From Pseudomonas sp. (lineage in GTDB: Bacteria; Pseudomonadota; Gammaproteobacteria; Pseudomonadales; Pseudomonadaceae): a stretch of DNA of 64,000 nucleotides. Numbering within the stretch: the stretch's first letter is position 1; the number at the start of each line of letters is the position of its first letter. Made by a program: the position numbers and the translations under genes. Where the stretch lies: contig NZ_JAGIBG010000026.1 in NCBI RefSeq assembly GCF_017744435.1, positions 1 through 64,000 of the forward strand, in the 5' to 3' direction. Of this stretch, positions 8,301-16,245 are shown one piece after another. The notes beneath the pieces are model-generated. The model did no database searches. It saw nothing but the letters and a program-made list of their open reading frames with translations, and was not told where the DNA came from.

Positions 8301-9326
8301 ATGACTGAACAGCAACCTGTTGCAGTTCTGGGGGGCGGCAGCTTCGGCACCGCCGTGGCGAACCTGCTGGCCGAGAATGGCGTGCCGGTACGCCAATGGA
8401 TGCGCGACCCCGAGCAGGCCGAGGCGATGCGGGTCAATCGCGAGAACCCGCGCTATCTCAAGGGCATCCGCCTGAAGGACGGTGTCGAGCCGGTCAACGA
8501 CCTGCTGGCCACCTTGCAAGCCAGCGACCTGATTTTCGTCGCGCTGCCTTCGAGTGCCCTGCGCAGTGTGCTGGCGCCCCATGCCGAGCTGCTGCGTGGC
8601 AAATACCTGGTCAGCCTGACCAAGGGCATCGAGGCGCAGAGCTTCAAGCTGATGAGCCAGATCCTCGAGGAAATCGCGCCCGAAGCCCGCATCGGTGTGC
8701 TCTCCGGCCCCAACCTGGCCCGCGAGATTGCCGAACATGCACTGACCGCCACCGTGGTCGCCAGCGAAGACGAAGCACTGTGCCAGCGGGTGCAAGCCGT
8801 ACTGCACGGGCGTACGTTCCGGGTCTACGCCAGCAGCGACCGCTTCGGCGTTGAGCTGGGCGGCGCACTGAAGAACGTCTATGCGATCATTGCCGGCATG
8901 GCTGTCGCCCTGGGCATGGGCGAAAACACCAAGAGCATGCTGATCACCCGTGCGCTGGCCGAGATGACCCGCTTTGCCGTCAGCCAGGGGGCCAACCCCA
9001 TGACGTTCCTCGGCCTGGCGGGTGTCGGTGACCTGATCGTCACCTGCTCGTCGCCCAAGAGCCGCAACTACCAGGTCGGCCACGCCCTGGGCCAGGGCCT
9101 GAGCCTGGAGCAGGCGGTCAGCCGCCTGGGCGAAGTGGCTGAAGGGGTCAATACGCTCAAGGTGCTCAAGGCCAAGGCCCAGGAAGTGCAGGTCTACATG
9201 CCGCTGGTGGCCGGCCTGCACGCCATCCTGTTCGAAGGCCGCACGCTGAACCAGGTGATCGAGCACCTGATGCGCGCCGAGCCCAAGACCGATGTCGATT
9301 TCATTTCCATCAGTGGTTTCAACTAA
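8301..9326 (+). CDS. gpsA: NAD(P)+-dependent glycerol-3-phosphate dehydrogenase
   Basis: A 341-residue cytoplasmic enzyme that reduces dihydroxyacetone phosphate to sn-glycerol-3-phosphate for phospholipid synthesis. The Rossmann motif VLGGGSFGTAVANLLAENG is at the N-terminus, VSLTKGIE in the middle, and the catalytic Lys region ELGGALKNVYAI and GLAGVGDLIVTC in the C-terminal half, all typical of GpsA. I chose the ATG at 8301 over the TTG six bases earlier. It heads a plus-strand run with a DUF4389 gene and sixA, the usual pseudomonad order. Confidence 0.97.
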   Translation: MTEQQPVAVLGGGSFGTAVANLLAENGVPVRQWMRDPEQAEAMRVNRENPRYLKGIRLKDGVEPVNDLLATLQASDLIFVALPSSALRSVLAPHAELLRGKYLVSLTKGIEAQSFKLMSQILEEIAPEARIGVLSGPNLAREIAEHALTATVVASEDEALCQRVQAVLHGRTFRVYASSDRFGVELGGALKNVYAIIAGMAVALGMGENTKSMLITRALAEMTRFAVSQGANPMTFLGLAGVGDLIVTCSSPKSRNYQVGHALGQGLSLEQAVSRLGEVAEGVNTLKVLKAKAQEVQVYMPLVAGLHAILFEGRTLNQVIEHLMRAEPKTDVDFISISGFN

Positions 9327-9341
9327 GCGAAGGAGCAGCAC

Positions 9342-9689
9342 ATGAACGATACACCCGAGCGCGCCCAGCGCGAGTCGATCATCCTGCGGGTGCTGTGGAT
9401 GCTGGTGTTCCTGGTGGTCTGGCAACTGGCCGAGCTGCTGCTCGGCGGCCTGGTGCTGGTGCAGCTGATCTACCGCCTGGTCTATGGCGCACCGAGCGCC
9501 AGCCTGATGAACTTCGGCGACAGCCTGAGCCAGTACCTGGCGCAGATCGGCCGTTTCGGTACCTTCCACACTGACCAGAAGCCATGGCCGTTCGCTGACT
9601 GGCCGGCAGCCCGTGCCCCGGAAGGCGAGGCGCCCCACGCCGTGGCCCCGGCAGCGCACCCGGTGCGCGACGAGGAGCCCAAGCTGTGA
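9342..9689 (+). CDS. DUF4389 domain membrane protein
   Basis: A 115-residue small protein with a good AGGAGCAGC ribosome-binding site. Hydrophobic residues 14-45 (LRVLWMLVFLVVWQLAELLL) form one or two membrane helices, followed by the DUF4389 hallmark in which YGAPSASLMNFGDSLSQYLA and QIGRFGTFHTDQKPWPF occur. The C-terminus is Pro/Ala-rich and probably disordered. Its last four bases overlap sixA, so the two are likely translated together. Function unknown. Confidence 0.88.
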   Translation: MNDTPERAQRESIILRVLWMLVFLVVWQLAELLLGGLVLVQLIYRLVYGAPSASLMNFGDSLSQYLAQIGRFGTFHTDQKPWPFADWPAARAPEGEAPHAVAPAAHPVRDEEPKL

Positions 9690-10144
9690 AGCTGTGGGTG
9701 CTGCGCCACGGCGAGGCGGAACCGCGCGCCAACACCGACGCTGAGCGGCGCCTGACCGGCCATGGCCGCGAGCAGGTGCTGCACAGTGCGGCCCGGCTGC
9801 TTGGCCAGCCGTTGCAGGCGATCATCGCCAGCCCGTACGTGCGTGCGCAACAGACAGCCGCCCTGGTGCATGACACCCTGGGCTTCGCCGAGCCCGTGCG
9901 CACTGTGCCGTGGCTTACACCTGACAGCGACGTGCGGCAGGTGATCGGCGAGGTCGAGCGCCTGGGCCTGGAGCATGTGCTGCTGGTCAGCCACCAGCCT
10001 CTGGTGGGTTCACTGGTTGGCATGCTCGAGCATGGCCATGCGCAGCAGCCGGCGCCAATGAGCACTGCCAGCCTGGCGGAGTTGGAAGGCGATTGGCCGC
10101 TGGCTGGGCTGATGACATTGCGCGCGCTTATTTCGCCGGACTGA
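9686..10144 (+). CDS. sixA: Phosphohistidine phosphatase SixA
   Basis: A 152-residue histidine phosphatase superfamily member. The RHG motif LRHGEAE places the phospho-accepting His at residue 8, and VSHQPLVGSLVG carries the second conserved His. In E. coli SixA removes phosphate from histidine of HPt domains or of the nitrogen phosphotransferase system. It uses a GTG start whose GTGA overlaps the stop of the preceding gene, preceded by GAGGAG. Length is standard for the family. Confidence 0.93.
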   Translation: MKLWVLRHGEAEPRANTDAERRLTGHGREQVLHSAARLLGQPLQAIIASPYVRAQQTAALVHDTLGFAEPVRTVPWLTPDSDVRQVIGEVERLGLEHVLLVSHQPLVGSLVGMLEHGHAQQPAPMSTASLAELEGDWPLAGLMTLRALISPD

Positions 10145-10148
10145 GCTG

Positions 10149-10176
10149 AAGCAACTGGCATTTTTGCCAGTTGCTT
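10149..10176. terminator. Perfect 12-bp hairpin after sixA, possible terminator
   Basis: AAGCAACTGGCA, a TTTT loop, then TGCCAGTTGCTT form a perfect stem just past the sixA stop. It is followed by AAAAATTGG rather than a T run, so it is not a textbook intrinsic terminator; it could be an RNA-stabilising or attenuating structure. Confidence 0.5.
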
Positions 10177-10242
10177 AAAAATTGGATCCAATGGATGCTT
10201 GGCGCCGGGATCAGCAGCAAATGAAAAGGCAGGGAGCGTTGA

Positions 10243-10629
10243 ATGAGCGGGTTGATGCACGAGCTGCTGCGCTCTCTGGATCTGCAGCCCACGATTGAAA
10301 CTGTGCAGCGCAACAACCGTCTCGATTTTGCCCAGTACACCCTGTTGCGCGAAGCCGCCGACGCCAAGCTCCATCACTTGAAGGGCAGAATCCGCAACAA
10401 GGTCGAGCAGCAGCCCCTGGACAACCTGTTGATCGAGCAGGACCTGGACGAACTGCAGAGATCCTGCATGCGCATGTCTCACCTGCTGCAAACCAGCTGC
10501 CTGGCCTTGCGCCGCCTGCAACTCGACCTTCAGGACCAGAGCCTGGCCCGTGAGGCGCTGGAGAGCCAGATTGCCTACATGCAAGCCTGCCTGCGCCGTT
10601 CGCTGGCCAGTTTCGACGAATCGGCATGA
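10243..10629 (+). CDS. Small helical protein of unknown function
   Basis: A 128-residue protein with AGGGAG eight bases before its ATG. No signal peptide or membrane segment is visible. The sequence is almost entirely predicted helix with heptad-like leucines (for example LQTSCLALRRLQLDLQDQ), suggesting a coiled-coil or helical bundle. I recognise no enzyme motif. It lies between sixA and two hydrolase genes on the same strand; codon use matches its neighbours, so it is probably a real pseudomonad gene. Confidence 0.75.
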   Translation: MSGLMHELLRSLDLQPTIETVQRNNRLDFAQYTLLREAADAKLHHLKGRIRNKVEQQPLDNLLIEQDLDELQRSCMRMSHLLQTSCLALRRLQLDLQDQSLAREALESQIAYMQACLRRSLASFDESA

Positions 10630-10721
10630 CCTGATTGCCCTTGGCGATGACATTTACAGACGTTGCCGAGTGCCGGCCCGATGCAGACAATAAGCCATCT
10701 TTCCCGTCCGGACCCGGCGCC

Positions 10722-11510
10722 ATGTCGCAGCAGATCTTCTTCGCCCATGCCAACGGTTTTCCCTCGGCCACCTACGGCAAGTTGTTCGCCGCCCTGGCGC
10801 CGGATTATCAGGTCAGTCATCTGGCCCAGCACGCCCATGACCCGCGTTTTCCGGTGGGCGATAACTGGCAGAGTCTGGTCGATGAGCTGCTGCACCACCT
10901 GGCGCAGCAGGCGGCGCCGGTGTGGGGCGTCGGCCATTCGCTGGGCGGCGTGCTGCACCTGCACGCCGCCTTGCGCCGGCCCGAACTGTACCGCGGCGTG
11001 GTGATGCTCGACTCGCCGGTATTGACCCGCGCAGACCAATGGCTGCTGCGCACCGCCAAGCGCTTTGGCTTCATCGACCGCATCACCCCGGCTGGTCGTA
11101 CCCTAGGGCGGCGTGAAGCCTTTGCCGACCGTGCCAGCGCACGTGACTACTTCGCCAGCAAGTCGCTGTTCCGCCACTTCGACCCGGATTGCCTGGAAGC
11201 CTACCTCGAGCATGGCCTGCAGGCGGACGAACAGGGCTTGCGCCTGCGTTTCGACCCGGCCACCGAGATCAGCATCTACCGCAATATCCCGCACGCCAGC
11301 CCGGCGCCGGCGCGCCAGTTGCAGGTGCCTCTGGCGATGGTGCGTGGCGAGCGCAGCAACGTCATCCGCCGTCACCATGCGCTGGCGGTGCGCGGCATGC
11401 CGCAGGGCGAGTACCACAGCGTGCCGGGCGGGCACATGTTCCCGCTGGAACGGCCGGCCGACACGGCCAGCCTGATCAAGGGCCTGTTCGACCGCTGGAG
11501 CCAGGCATGA
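10722..11510 (+). CDS. Alpha/beta hydrolase (first of a pair)
   Basis: A 262-residue alpha/beta hydrolase. I chose ATG at 10722 (MSQQIFFAHANGFPS); the frame opens 87 bases earlier but the extra 29 residues look non-coding. The nucleophile elbow is GVGHSLGGVLHLHA, the oxyanion region is HANGFP, and the terminal histidine lies in VPGGHMFPLE. It resembles small serine esterases/thioesterases; substrate unknown. Its stop overlaps the next hydrolase gene by 4 bases. Confidence 0.87.
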   Translation: MSQQIFFAHANGFPSATYGKLFAALAPDYQVSHLAQHAHDPRFPVGDNWQSLVDELLHHLAQQAAPVWGVGHSLGGVLHLHAALRRPELYRGVVMLDSPVLTRADQWLLRTAKRFGFIDRITPAGRTLGRREAFADRASARDYFASKSLFRHFDPDCLEAYLEHGLQADEQGLRLRFDPATEISIYRNIPHASPAPARQLQVPLAMVRGERSNVIRRHHALAVRGMPQGEYHSVPGGHMFPLERPADTASLIKGLFDRWSQA

Positions 11511-12361
11511 GCGCACAGGTCGAGGAGGTCCGCCTGAGCCTGGGCCATATCGAGCTGGCCGCGCACCTGTTCGGCCCGGAGGATGGCCTGCCGGTGATCG
11601 CCCTGCACGGCTGGCTGGACAACGCCAACAGCTTCTCCCGCCTGGCCCCGCAGTTGAAGGGCCTGCGCATCGTCGCCCTCGATCTGGCCGGGCACGGTTA
11701 TTCCGAGCACCGCCCATTGGGTGCGGGTTATGCCTTGGCCGATTACGCCCATGATGTGCTGCGGGTTGCCGAGCAACTGGGCTGGCAGCGTTTTGCCCTG
11801 CTCGGGCATTCGTTGGGCGCGATCATTTCGGTGCAGCTGGCCGGCGCCTTGCCAGACCGGGTCAGCCATCTTGCCCTGATCGACGGTGTCATTCCCCCGA
11901 CCGGCGCCGAGCAGGATGCCGGTGAGCGCCTGGGCATGGCCCTGCAGGCCCAGCTGCGCCTCGATGGCAAGCGCAAGTCCGTTTACCCGACCCTGGAGGA
12001 AGGCGTGCAGGCGCGCATGAAGGGCATGGTCGCGGTCAGCCGCGAAGCCGCCGAGCGGCTGGCACAGCGCGGCCTGATGCCGGTGCCCGGTGGTTACAGC
12101 TGGCGCAGCGACAGCCGTCTGACCCTGCCATCGCCGGTGCGCCTGAGCCAGGCACAGGCCATGGCCTATGTGCGGCGAGTGAGCTGCCCAGCCAGCCTGG
12201 TGGTGGCGGCCGACGGTATGCTGGTGCGCCACACCGAACTGCTGGAGCAGCTACCCTTTGAGCAGGCGGTGCTGCCCGGCGGGCATCACCTGCACCTGAA
12301 CGACGAACCGGGCGCGGCCCTTGTCGCAGACTGTTTCAATCGCTTCTTTGGCTTTGCTTGA
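11507..12361 (+). CDS. Alpha/beta hydrolase (second of a pair)
   Basis: A 284-residue alpha/beta hydrolase with the nucleophile elbow LLGHSLGAIIS, the HG oxyanion segment ALHGWLDNANSF, an acid around VVAADGMLV and a final His in LPGGHHLHLN. The HGWLDN motif is shared with the serine hydrolase-like (MEST/SERHL) branch. It starts at the ATG overlapping the upstream hydrolase stop, so the pair is translationally coupled. The substrate cannot be assigned. Confidence 0.9.
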   Translation: MSAQVEEVRLSLGHIELAAHLFGPEDGLPVIALHGWLDNANSFSRLAPQLKGLRIVALDLAGHGYSEHRPLGAGYALADYAHDVLRVAEQLGWQRFALLGHSLGAIISVQLAGALPDRVSHLALIDGVIPPTGAEQDAGERLGMALQAQLRLDGKRKSVYPTLEEGVQARMKGMVAVSREAAERLAQRGLMPVPGGYSWRSDSRLTLPSPVRLSQAQAMAYVRRVSCPASLVVAADGMLVRHTELLEQLPFEQAVLPGGHHLHLNDEPGAALVADCFNRFFGFA

Positions 12362-12411
12362 CTTGCACCGGACAAGTGTCGAGGCTTGGCGGGTTGAACA
12401 GGGAGACAACC

Positions 12412-12474
12412 ATGCAACTGCCAGACATCCTGGAGCTTCAACCCGGCGCACAGCGTCGCATGGGTCGCCGATGA
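12412..12474 (+). CDS. Possible 20-codon leader or gene remnant
   Basis: ATG at 12412 follows a good GGGAGA ribosome-binding site and reads 20 codons (MQLPDILELQPGAQRRMGRR) before a TGA that overlaps the start of the DUF4892 gene (ATGA at 12471-12474). It could be a translated leader that couples translation of the next gene, or the stub of a deleted gene. Nothing but the start signals supports it. Confidence 0.35.
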   Translation: MQLPDILELQPGAQRRMGRR

Positions 12475-13265
12475 GCGCGCCCGTTCCCATTCGTACTGCC
12501 ATCGCCACCTGCCTTGTGCTGGCCAGCCCCTTGCTGTGGGCCGGCAGCCTGCCCGTGCCGGTGGACGCGAAGGTCGTCGACCAGCGCCCGGCCGTGGAGC
12601 AGGAACGTGTCTACCCCATGGGCCCGCTACGCAAGATTAGCGGCCGCCTGCGTGTCGAAGACAAGATCGAAAGCCGTGGCCAGGTCAGCTCGGTCACCTA
12701 TGAACTGCCGGTCGAGCGTAGTGCCCGCGAAGCCTTCACCAGCGCACGCGAAGAGCTGCAGCATGACGGCGGCTATCCGCTGTTCTGGTGCCAGGGCCGC
12801 GATTGCGGCGAAGGCAGCCTGTGGGCCAACGACGTGTTTGCCAATGCCCGCTTGAACGGCGGTGACGAGCAGCAGGCGTTCATCCTGCTGCGCCGCTCGG
12901 CCGAGGAGGCCGACACCCTGGTTGCGCTGTACAGCGTCACCCGTGGCAACCGCCGCGCCTATCTGCATGTGGAAGAATTCGTCGCCAGCAGCCCGCTGGG
13001 CGAGATACTGCCGACCGCCGCCACGGTGCTGCGCGAAATGCGCGACACCGGCAAGCTCGACTACCCTGACCTGGCTGCACCGCAGGACAGCTGGGTGACC
13101 TTGCTGGCACGCAGCCTGAACCTCGACAGCACCTTGCGCGCGAGCCTGAGTGGCGCCCAGGCCGAGGCCTGGCGCGAGCAACTGGTCAAGGCGGGTGTGC
13201 GTGATGGCCGGCTCGAAGTCGGCAACGCACCCACCGATGGCCTGCACCTGGAACTGATTCGTTGA
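12471..13265 (+). CDS. DUF4892 domain periplasmic protein
   Basis: A 264-residue protein with a signal peptide (hydrophobic IATCLVLASPLLWAGS). The middle carries the DUF4892 hallmark LFWCQGRDCGEGSLWAND with two cysteines that may form a disulfide. The later region has an OmpA/SPOR-like alpha/beta pattern. Function is not known. I chose the ATG at 12471 because it gives a clean signal peptide. A short GTG/ATG gap leads into the membrane transporter gene downstream, so co-transcription is likely. Confidence 0.8.
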   Translation: MSAPVPIRTAIATCLVLASPLLWAGSLPVPVDAKVVDQRPAVEQERVYPMGPLRKISGRLRVEDKIESRGQVSSVTYELPVERSAREAFTSAREELQHDGGYPLFWCQGRDCGEGSLWANDVFANARLNGGDEQQAFILLRRSAEEADTLVALYSVTRGNRRAYLHVEEFVASSPLGEILPTAATVLREMRDTGKLDYPDLAAPQDSWVTLLARSLNLDSTLRASLSGAQAEAWREQLVKAGVRDGRLEVGNAPTDGLHLELIR

Positions 13266-13277
13266 GTGAGCGTCACC

Positions 13278-14324
13278 ATGGCCAATAATGATCGCCTGCT
13301 GATCCAGATTCTGCTGCTGGCGCTGCTGGGTGCCGCCCTGTGGGTCATGGCACCGTTCATCTCCGCGCTGCTGTGGGGGGCTATCCTGGCGTTCGCCAGC
13401 TGGCCGCTGATGCGCCTGCTGACGCGTGTGCTGGGGGGCCGCGAAACCCTGGCCGCCAGCCTGCTGACTACGGCCTGGATCCTGATCGTCGCCTTGCCGC
13501 TGGTGTGGCTGGGCTTCAACCTGGCCGACCACATCCGCGACGCCACGGCCTTTGTGCGTGACGTGCAGGTCGATGGCCTGCCCGATGCACCTGACTGGCT
13601 GGGCGGCATTCCCTTCGTGGGCGAGCGCCTGGTCAGTTGGTGGCAATCCCTCGATCAGCAAGGCGCGGCCCTGTTGCAGTCGATGAAGCCGTACCTGGGG
13701 CAGGTCGGCAACTGGTTGCTGGCGCGCAGTGCGCAGATTGGCAGCGGTGTGCTGGAGCTGACCCTGAGCCTGGTGTTCGTGTTCTTCTTCTACCGTGACG
13801 GGCCGCGGCTGTCGGCTTTCGTGTTGCGGCTGCTGAACCGGTTGGTGGGCGAGCGCGCCGATTACTATCTGGAGTTGGTGGCCGGGACCGTCCAGCGGGT
13901 GGTGAACGGTGTGATCGGCACGGCGGCGGCCCAGGCGCTGCTGGCACTGATCGGCTTCCTGATTGCCGGAGTGCCTGGGGCGATCGTGCTGGGCCTGGTG
14001 ACTTTCATGCTCAGCCTGATCCCGATGGGGCCGCCACTGGCCTGGATACCGGCGACGGGCTGGCTGGTGTGGAAGGGCGAATACGGCATGGCGGTATTCC
14101 TCGGTATCTGGGGCACATTCGTCATCAGCGGCGTGGACAACGTGCTCAAACCCTACCTGATCAGCCGCGGCGGCAACCTGCCGCTGGTGATCGTGTTGCT
14201 GGGTGTGTTCGGCGGCTTGTTGGCATTCGGCTTTATCGGCCTGTTCATCGGGCCAACCCTGCTGGCGGTCGGCTACAGCCTGCTGCTGGACTGGAGCCGT
14301 AACTCGGCGCAAACCCCACCGTAA
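13278..14324 (+). CDS. AI-2E family (PerM/YdiK) membrane transporter
   Basis: A 348-residue inner membrane protein with about seven to eight hydrophobic segments. It matches the AI-2E/UPF0118 family, including the characteristic FFFYRDG segment, the long periplasmic part after the first helices and IPMGPPLAWIPA in the C-terminal half. Members have been linked to AI-2 or Na+/H+ transport; the substrate here is unknown. I prefer ATG 13278, preceded by GAGTGAG, over the GTG at 13266. Confidence 0.88.
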   Translation: MANNDRLLIQILLLALLGAALWVMAPFISALLWGAILAFASWPLMRLLTRVLGGRETLAASLLTTAWILIVALPLVWLGFNLADHIRDATAFVRDVQVDGLPDAPDWLGGIPFVGERLVSWWQSLDQQGAALLQSMKPYLGQVGNWLLARSAQIGSGVLELTLSLVFVFFFYRDGPRLSAFVLRLLNRLVGERADYYLELVAGTVQRVVNGVIGTAAAQALLALIGFLIAGVPGAIVLGLVTFMLSLIPMGPPLAWIPATGWLVWKGEYGMAVFLGIWGTFVISGVDNVLKPYLISRGGNLPLVIVLLGVFGGLLAFGFIGLFIGPTLLAVGYSLLLDWSRNSAQTPP

Positions 14325-14441
14325 GGCTGTTTTTACGCATTCTTTATAGCCAGTCTCTCCCTCCGGTCTCGTCCCTTTACGCCCCTCTCCCAGACAATTC
14401 CCCCAAAGCGGCCCAGGCCGTACCACGGGGGAATTGCACTC
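14325..14441 (+). promoter_or_regulatory. Upstream region of the kdp operon
   Basis: This 117-base gap must hold the kdpFABC promoter. It is relatively T-rich and carries two copies of TTTACGC (14333-14339 and 14376-14382 approximately), which could be part of KdpE sites. In E. coli KdpE binds a T-rich element upstream of kdpF; the exact operator here is not proven. Confidence 0.4.
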
Positions 14442-14531
14442 ATGTACATGCTCGACGGGTTGTCACTGCTACTGGCAGTGGCATTGGCGGTTTACCTGCT
14501 GGTAGCGCTGCTGCGCGCCGATCGCAGCTAG
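14442..14531 (+). CDS. kdpF: Potassium-transporting ATPase small subunit KdpF
   Basis: A 29-residue, single-helix membrane peptide (MYMLDGLSLLLAVALAVYLL then VALLRADRS) directly upstream of kdpA, nine bases before its start. Sequence and position match KdpF, the lipid-like stabilising subunit of the KdpFABC complex. There is no strong ribosome-binding site; an alternative ATG lies two codons downstream. Confidence 0.88.
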   Translation: MYMLDGLSLLLAVALAVYLLVALLRADRS

Positions 14532-14540
14532 GGAGCGGCC

Positions 14541-16235
14541 ATGCACAGTTACGATTACCTCTTGCTGTTGGCCTTCTTCGCCATAGTGCTGCTGCCGGCA
14601 CCCTGGCTCGGGCGTTTCTACTACAAGGTCATGGAAGGGCAGCGCACCTGGCTGACTCCCGTGCTCGGGCCGGTGGAGCGCGGCTGTTACCGCCTGGCCG
14701 GCGTGCGCGCCGACCAGGAGCAGAATTGGAAGCAGTACACGCTGGCCCTGCTGGCCTTCAACCTGGCCGGCTTCCTGCTGCTGTTCAGCGTGCTCCTGCT
14801 GCAAGGCTACCTGCCACTCAACCCGCAGCACCTGCCCGGCCAGGAATGGTCGCTGGCCTTCAACACGGCGGTGAGCTTCGTCACCAACACCAACTGGCAG
14901 GCTTACAGCGGTGAGGCGTCGGTCAGCTACCTGAGCCAGATGCTCGGCCTGACCGTGCAGAACTTCGTCAGCGCTGCCACTGGCCTGGCCGTGCTGGTTG
15001 CGCTGTGCCGCGGCATCGCCCGTCGCTCCACCACCAGCCTGGGCAACTTCTGGGTCGACATGACCCGCGCCACCCTCTACGGCCTGCTGCCGCTGTGCCT
15101 GCTGCTGGCGCTGCTACTGGTGTGGCAGGGTGTGCCGCAGACCTTCGCCGACTACGCCCACGCCGTGACCCTGCAAGGCGCCGACCAGACCATCCCGCTG
15201 GGCCCGGCCGCCAGCCAGATCGCCATCAAGCAGCTGGGCACCAATGGTGGTGGCTTCTTCGGCGTCAACTCGGCGCACCCGTTCGAAAACCCAACGGCCT
15301 GGAGCAACCTGTTCGAGGTAGCCTCGATCATCCTGATCCCGGTGGCCCTGGTGTTCACCTTTGGGCACTACGTCAAGGACCTGCGCCAGAGCCGCGCCAT
15401 CATCGCCTGCATGCTGGGCCTGTTCCTGCTGGGCGGCGCCACGGCAATGTGGTCGGAATACCAGCCGAACCCGGCGCTGGACAGCGCCCAGGTGCAGCAG
15501 AGCGCGCCCATGGAGGGCAAGGAGAGCCGCTTCGGCACCACCGGCTCGGTGCTGTGGACGGTGACCACCACGGCGGCCTCGAACGGCTCGGTCAATGCCA
15601 TGCACGACAGCCTCAACCCGCTGACCGGCATGGTCGCGATGGTCAACATGATGGTGGGCGAAGTGATCTTCGGCGGCGTCGGCGCCGGGCTCTACGGCAT
15701 GCTGCTGTTCGTGCTGATCGCGGTGTTCCTGGCCGGGTTGATGATCGGCCGAACACCCGAATACCTGGGCAAGAAGCTGCAGGCGCGGGAAGTGCAGTTA
15801 CTGGTGGCAACCCTGCTGGTGATGCCGGTCGGCGTGCTGGTGCTCGCGGCCATCGCCGCCAGCCTGCCAGGGCCTGCCAGTGCAGTGAGCAACCCGGGCG
15901 CCCACGGCTTCAGCCAGCTGCTGTACGCCTATACCTCGGCCACGGCCAACAACGGCTCGGCGTTCGCCGGATTTGGCGCCAACACGGTGTACCACAACGT
16001 GATGATCGGCCTGGCCATGCTGATCGGCCGCTTCGGCTACATCCTGCCGATCCTGGCCCTGGCCGGCAGCCTGGCGGCGAAGAAGAGCGCGCCCCAGGGC
16101 AGCAACAGCTTCCCCACCCACGGCCCGCTGTTCGCCTGCCTGTTGCTGGTGACCATCCTGCTGGTCGGTGGCCTGACCTTCCTGCCGACCCTGGCCCTCG
16201 GGCCGATCGCCGAACAACTGAGCCTGGGTTTCTGA
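14541..16235 (+). CDS. kdpA: Potassium-transporting ATPase potassium-binding subunit KdpA
   Basis: A 564-residue polytopic membrane protein, the K+ channel-like subunit of the high-affinity KdpFABC pump, related to the SKT superfamily. The selectivity-filter type segment QLGTNGGGFFGVNSAHPFEN and the repeats NTNWQAYSGE and TSATANNGSAFAGF are visible. Length is normal. It is followed after 10 bases by kdpB in a standard operon. Confidence 0.98.
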   Translation: MHSYDYLLLLAFFAIVLLPAPWLGRFYYKVMEGQRTWLTPVLGPVERGCYRLAGVRADQEQNWKQYTLALLAFNLAGFLLLFSVLLLQGYLPLNPQHLPGQEWSLAFNTAVSFVTNTNWQAYSGEASVSYLSQMLGLTVQNFVSAATGLAVLVALCRGIARRSTTSLGNFWVDMTRATLYGLLPLCLLLALLLVWQGVPQTFADYAHAVTLQGADQTIPLGPAASQIAIKQLGTNGGGFFGVNSAHPFENPTAWSNLFEVASIILIPVALVFTFGHYVKDLRQSRAIIACMLGLFLLGGATAMWSEYQPNPALDSAQVQQSAPMEGKESRFGTTGSVLWTVTTTAASNGSVNAMHDSLNPLTGMVAMVNMMVGEVIFGGVGAGLYGMLLFVLIAVFLAGLMIGRTPEYLGKKLQAREVQLLVATLLVMPVGVLVLAAIAASLPGPASAVSNPGAHGFSQLLYAYTSATANNGSAFAGFGANTVYHNVMIGLAMLIGRFGYILPILALAGSLAAKKSAPQGSNSFPTHGPLFACLLLVTILLVGGLTFLPTLALGPIAEQLSLGF

Positions 16236-16245
16236 GGAATCATCC

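Noticed and set aside
8073..9659. The TonB receptor frame stays open to 9659, suggesting a 1244-residue protein
   Set aside because: The extra part is antisense to gpsA and DUF4389 genes and shows no family similarity; a signal peptide starts at 8072.
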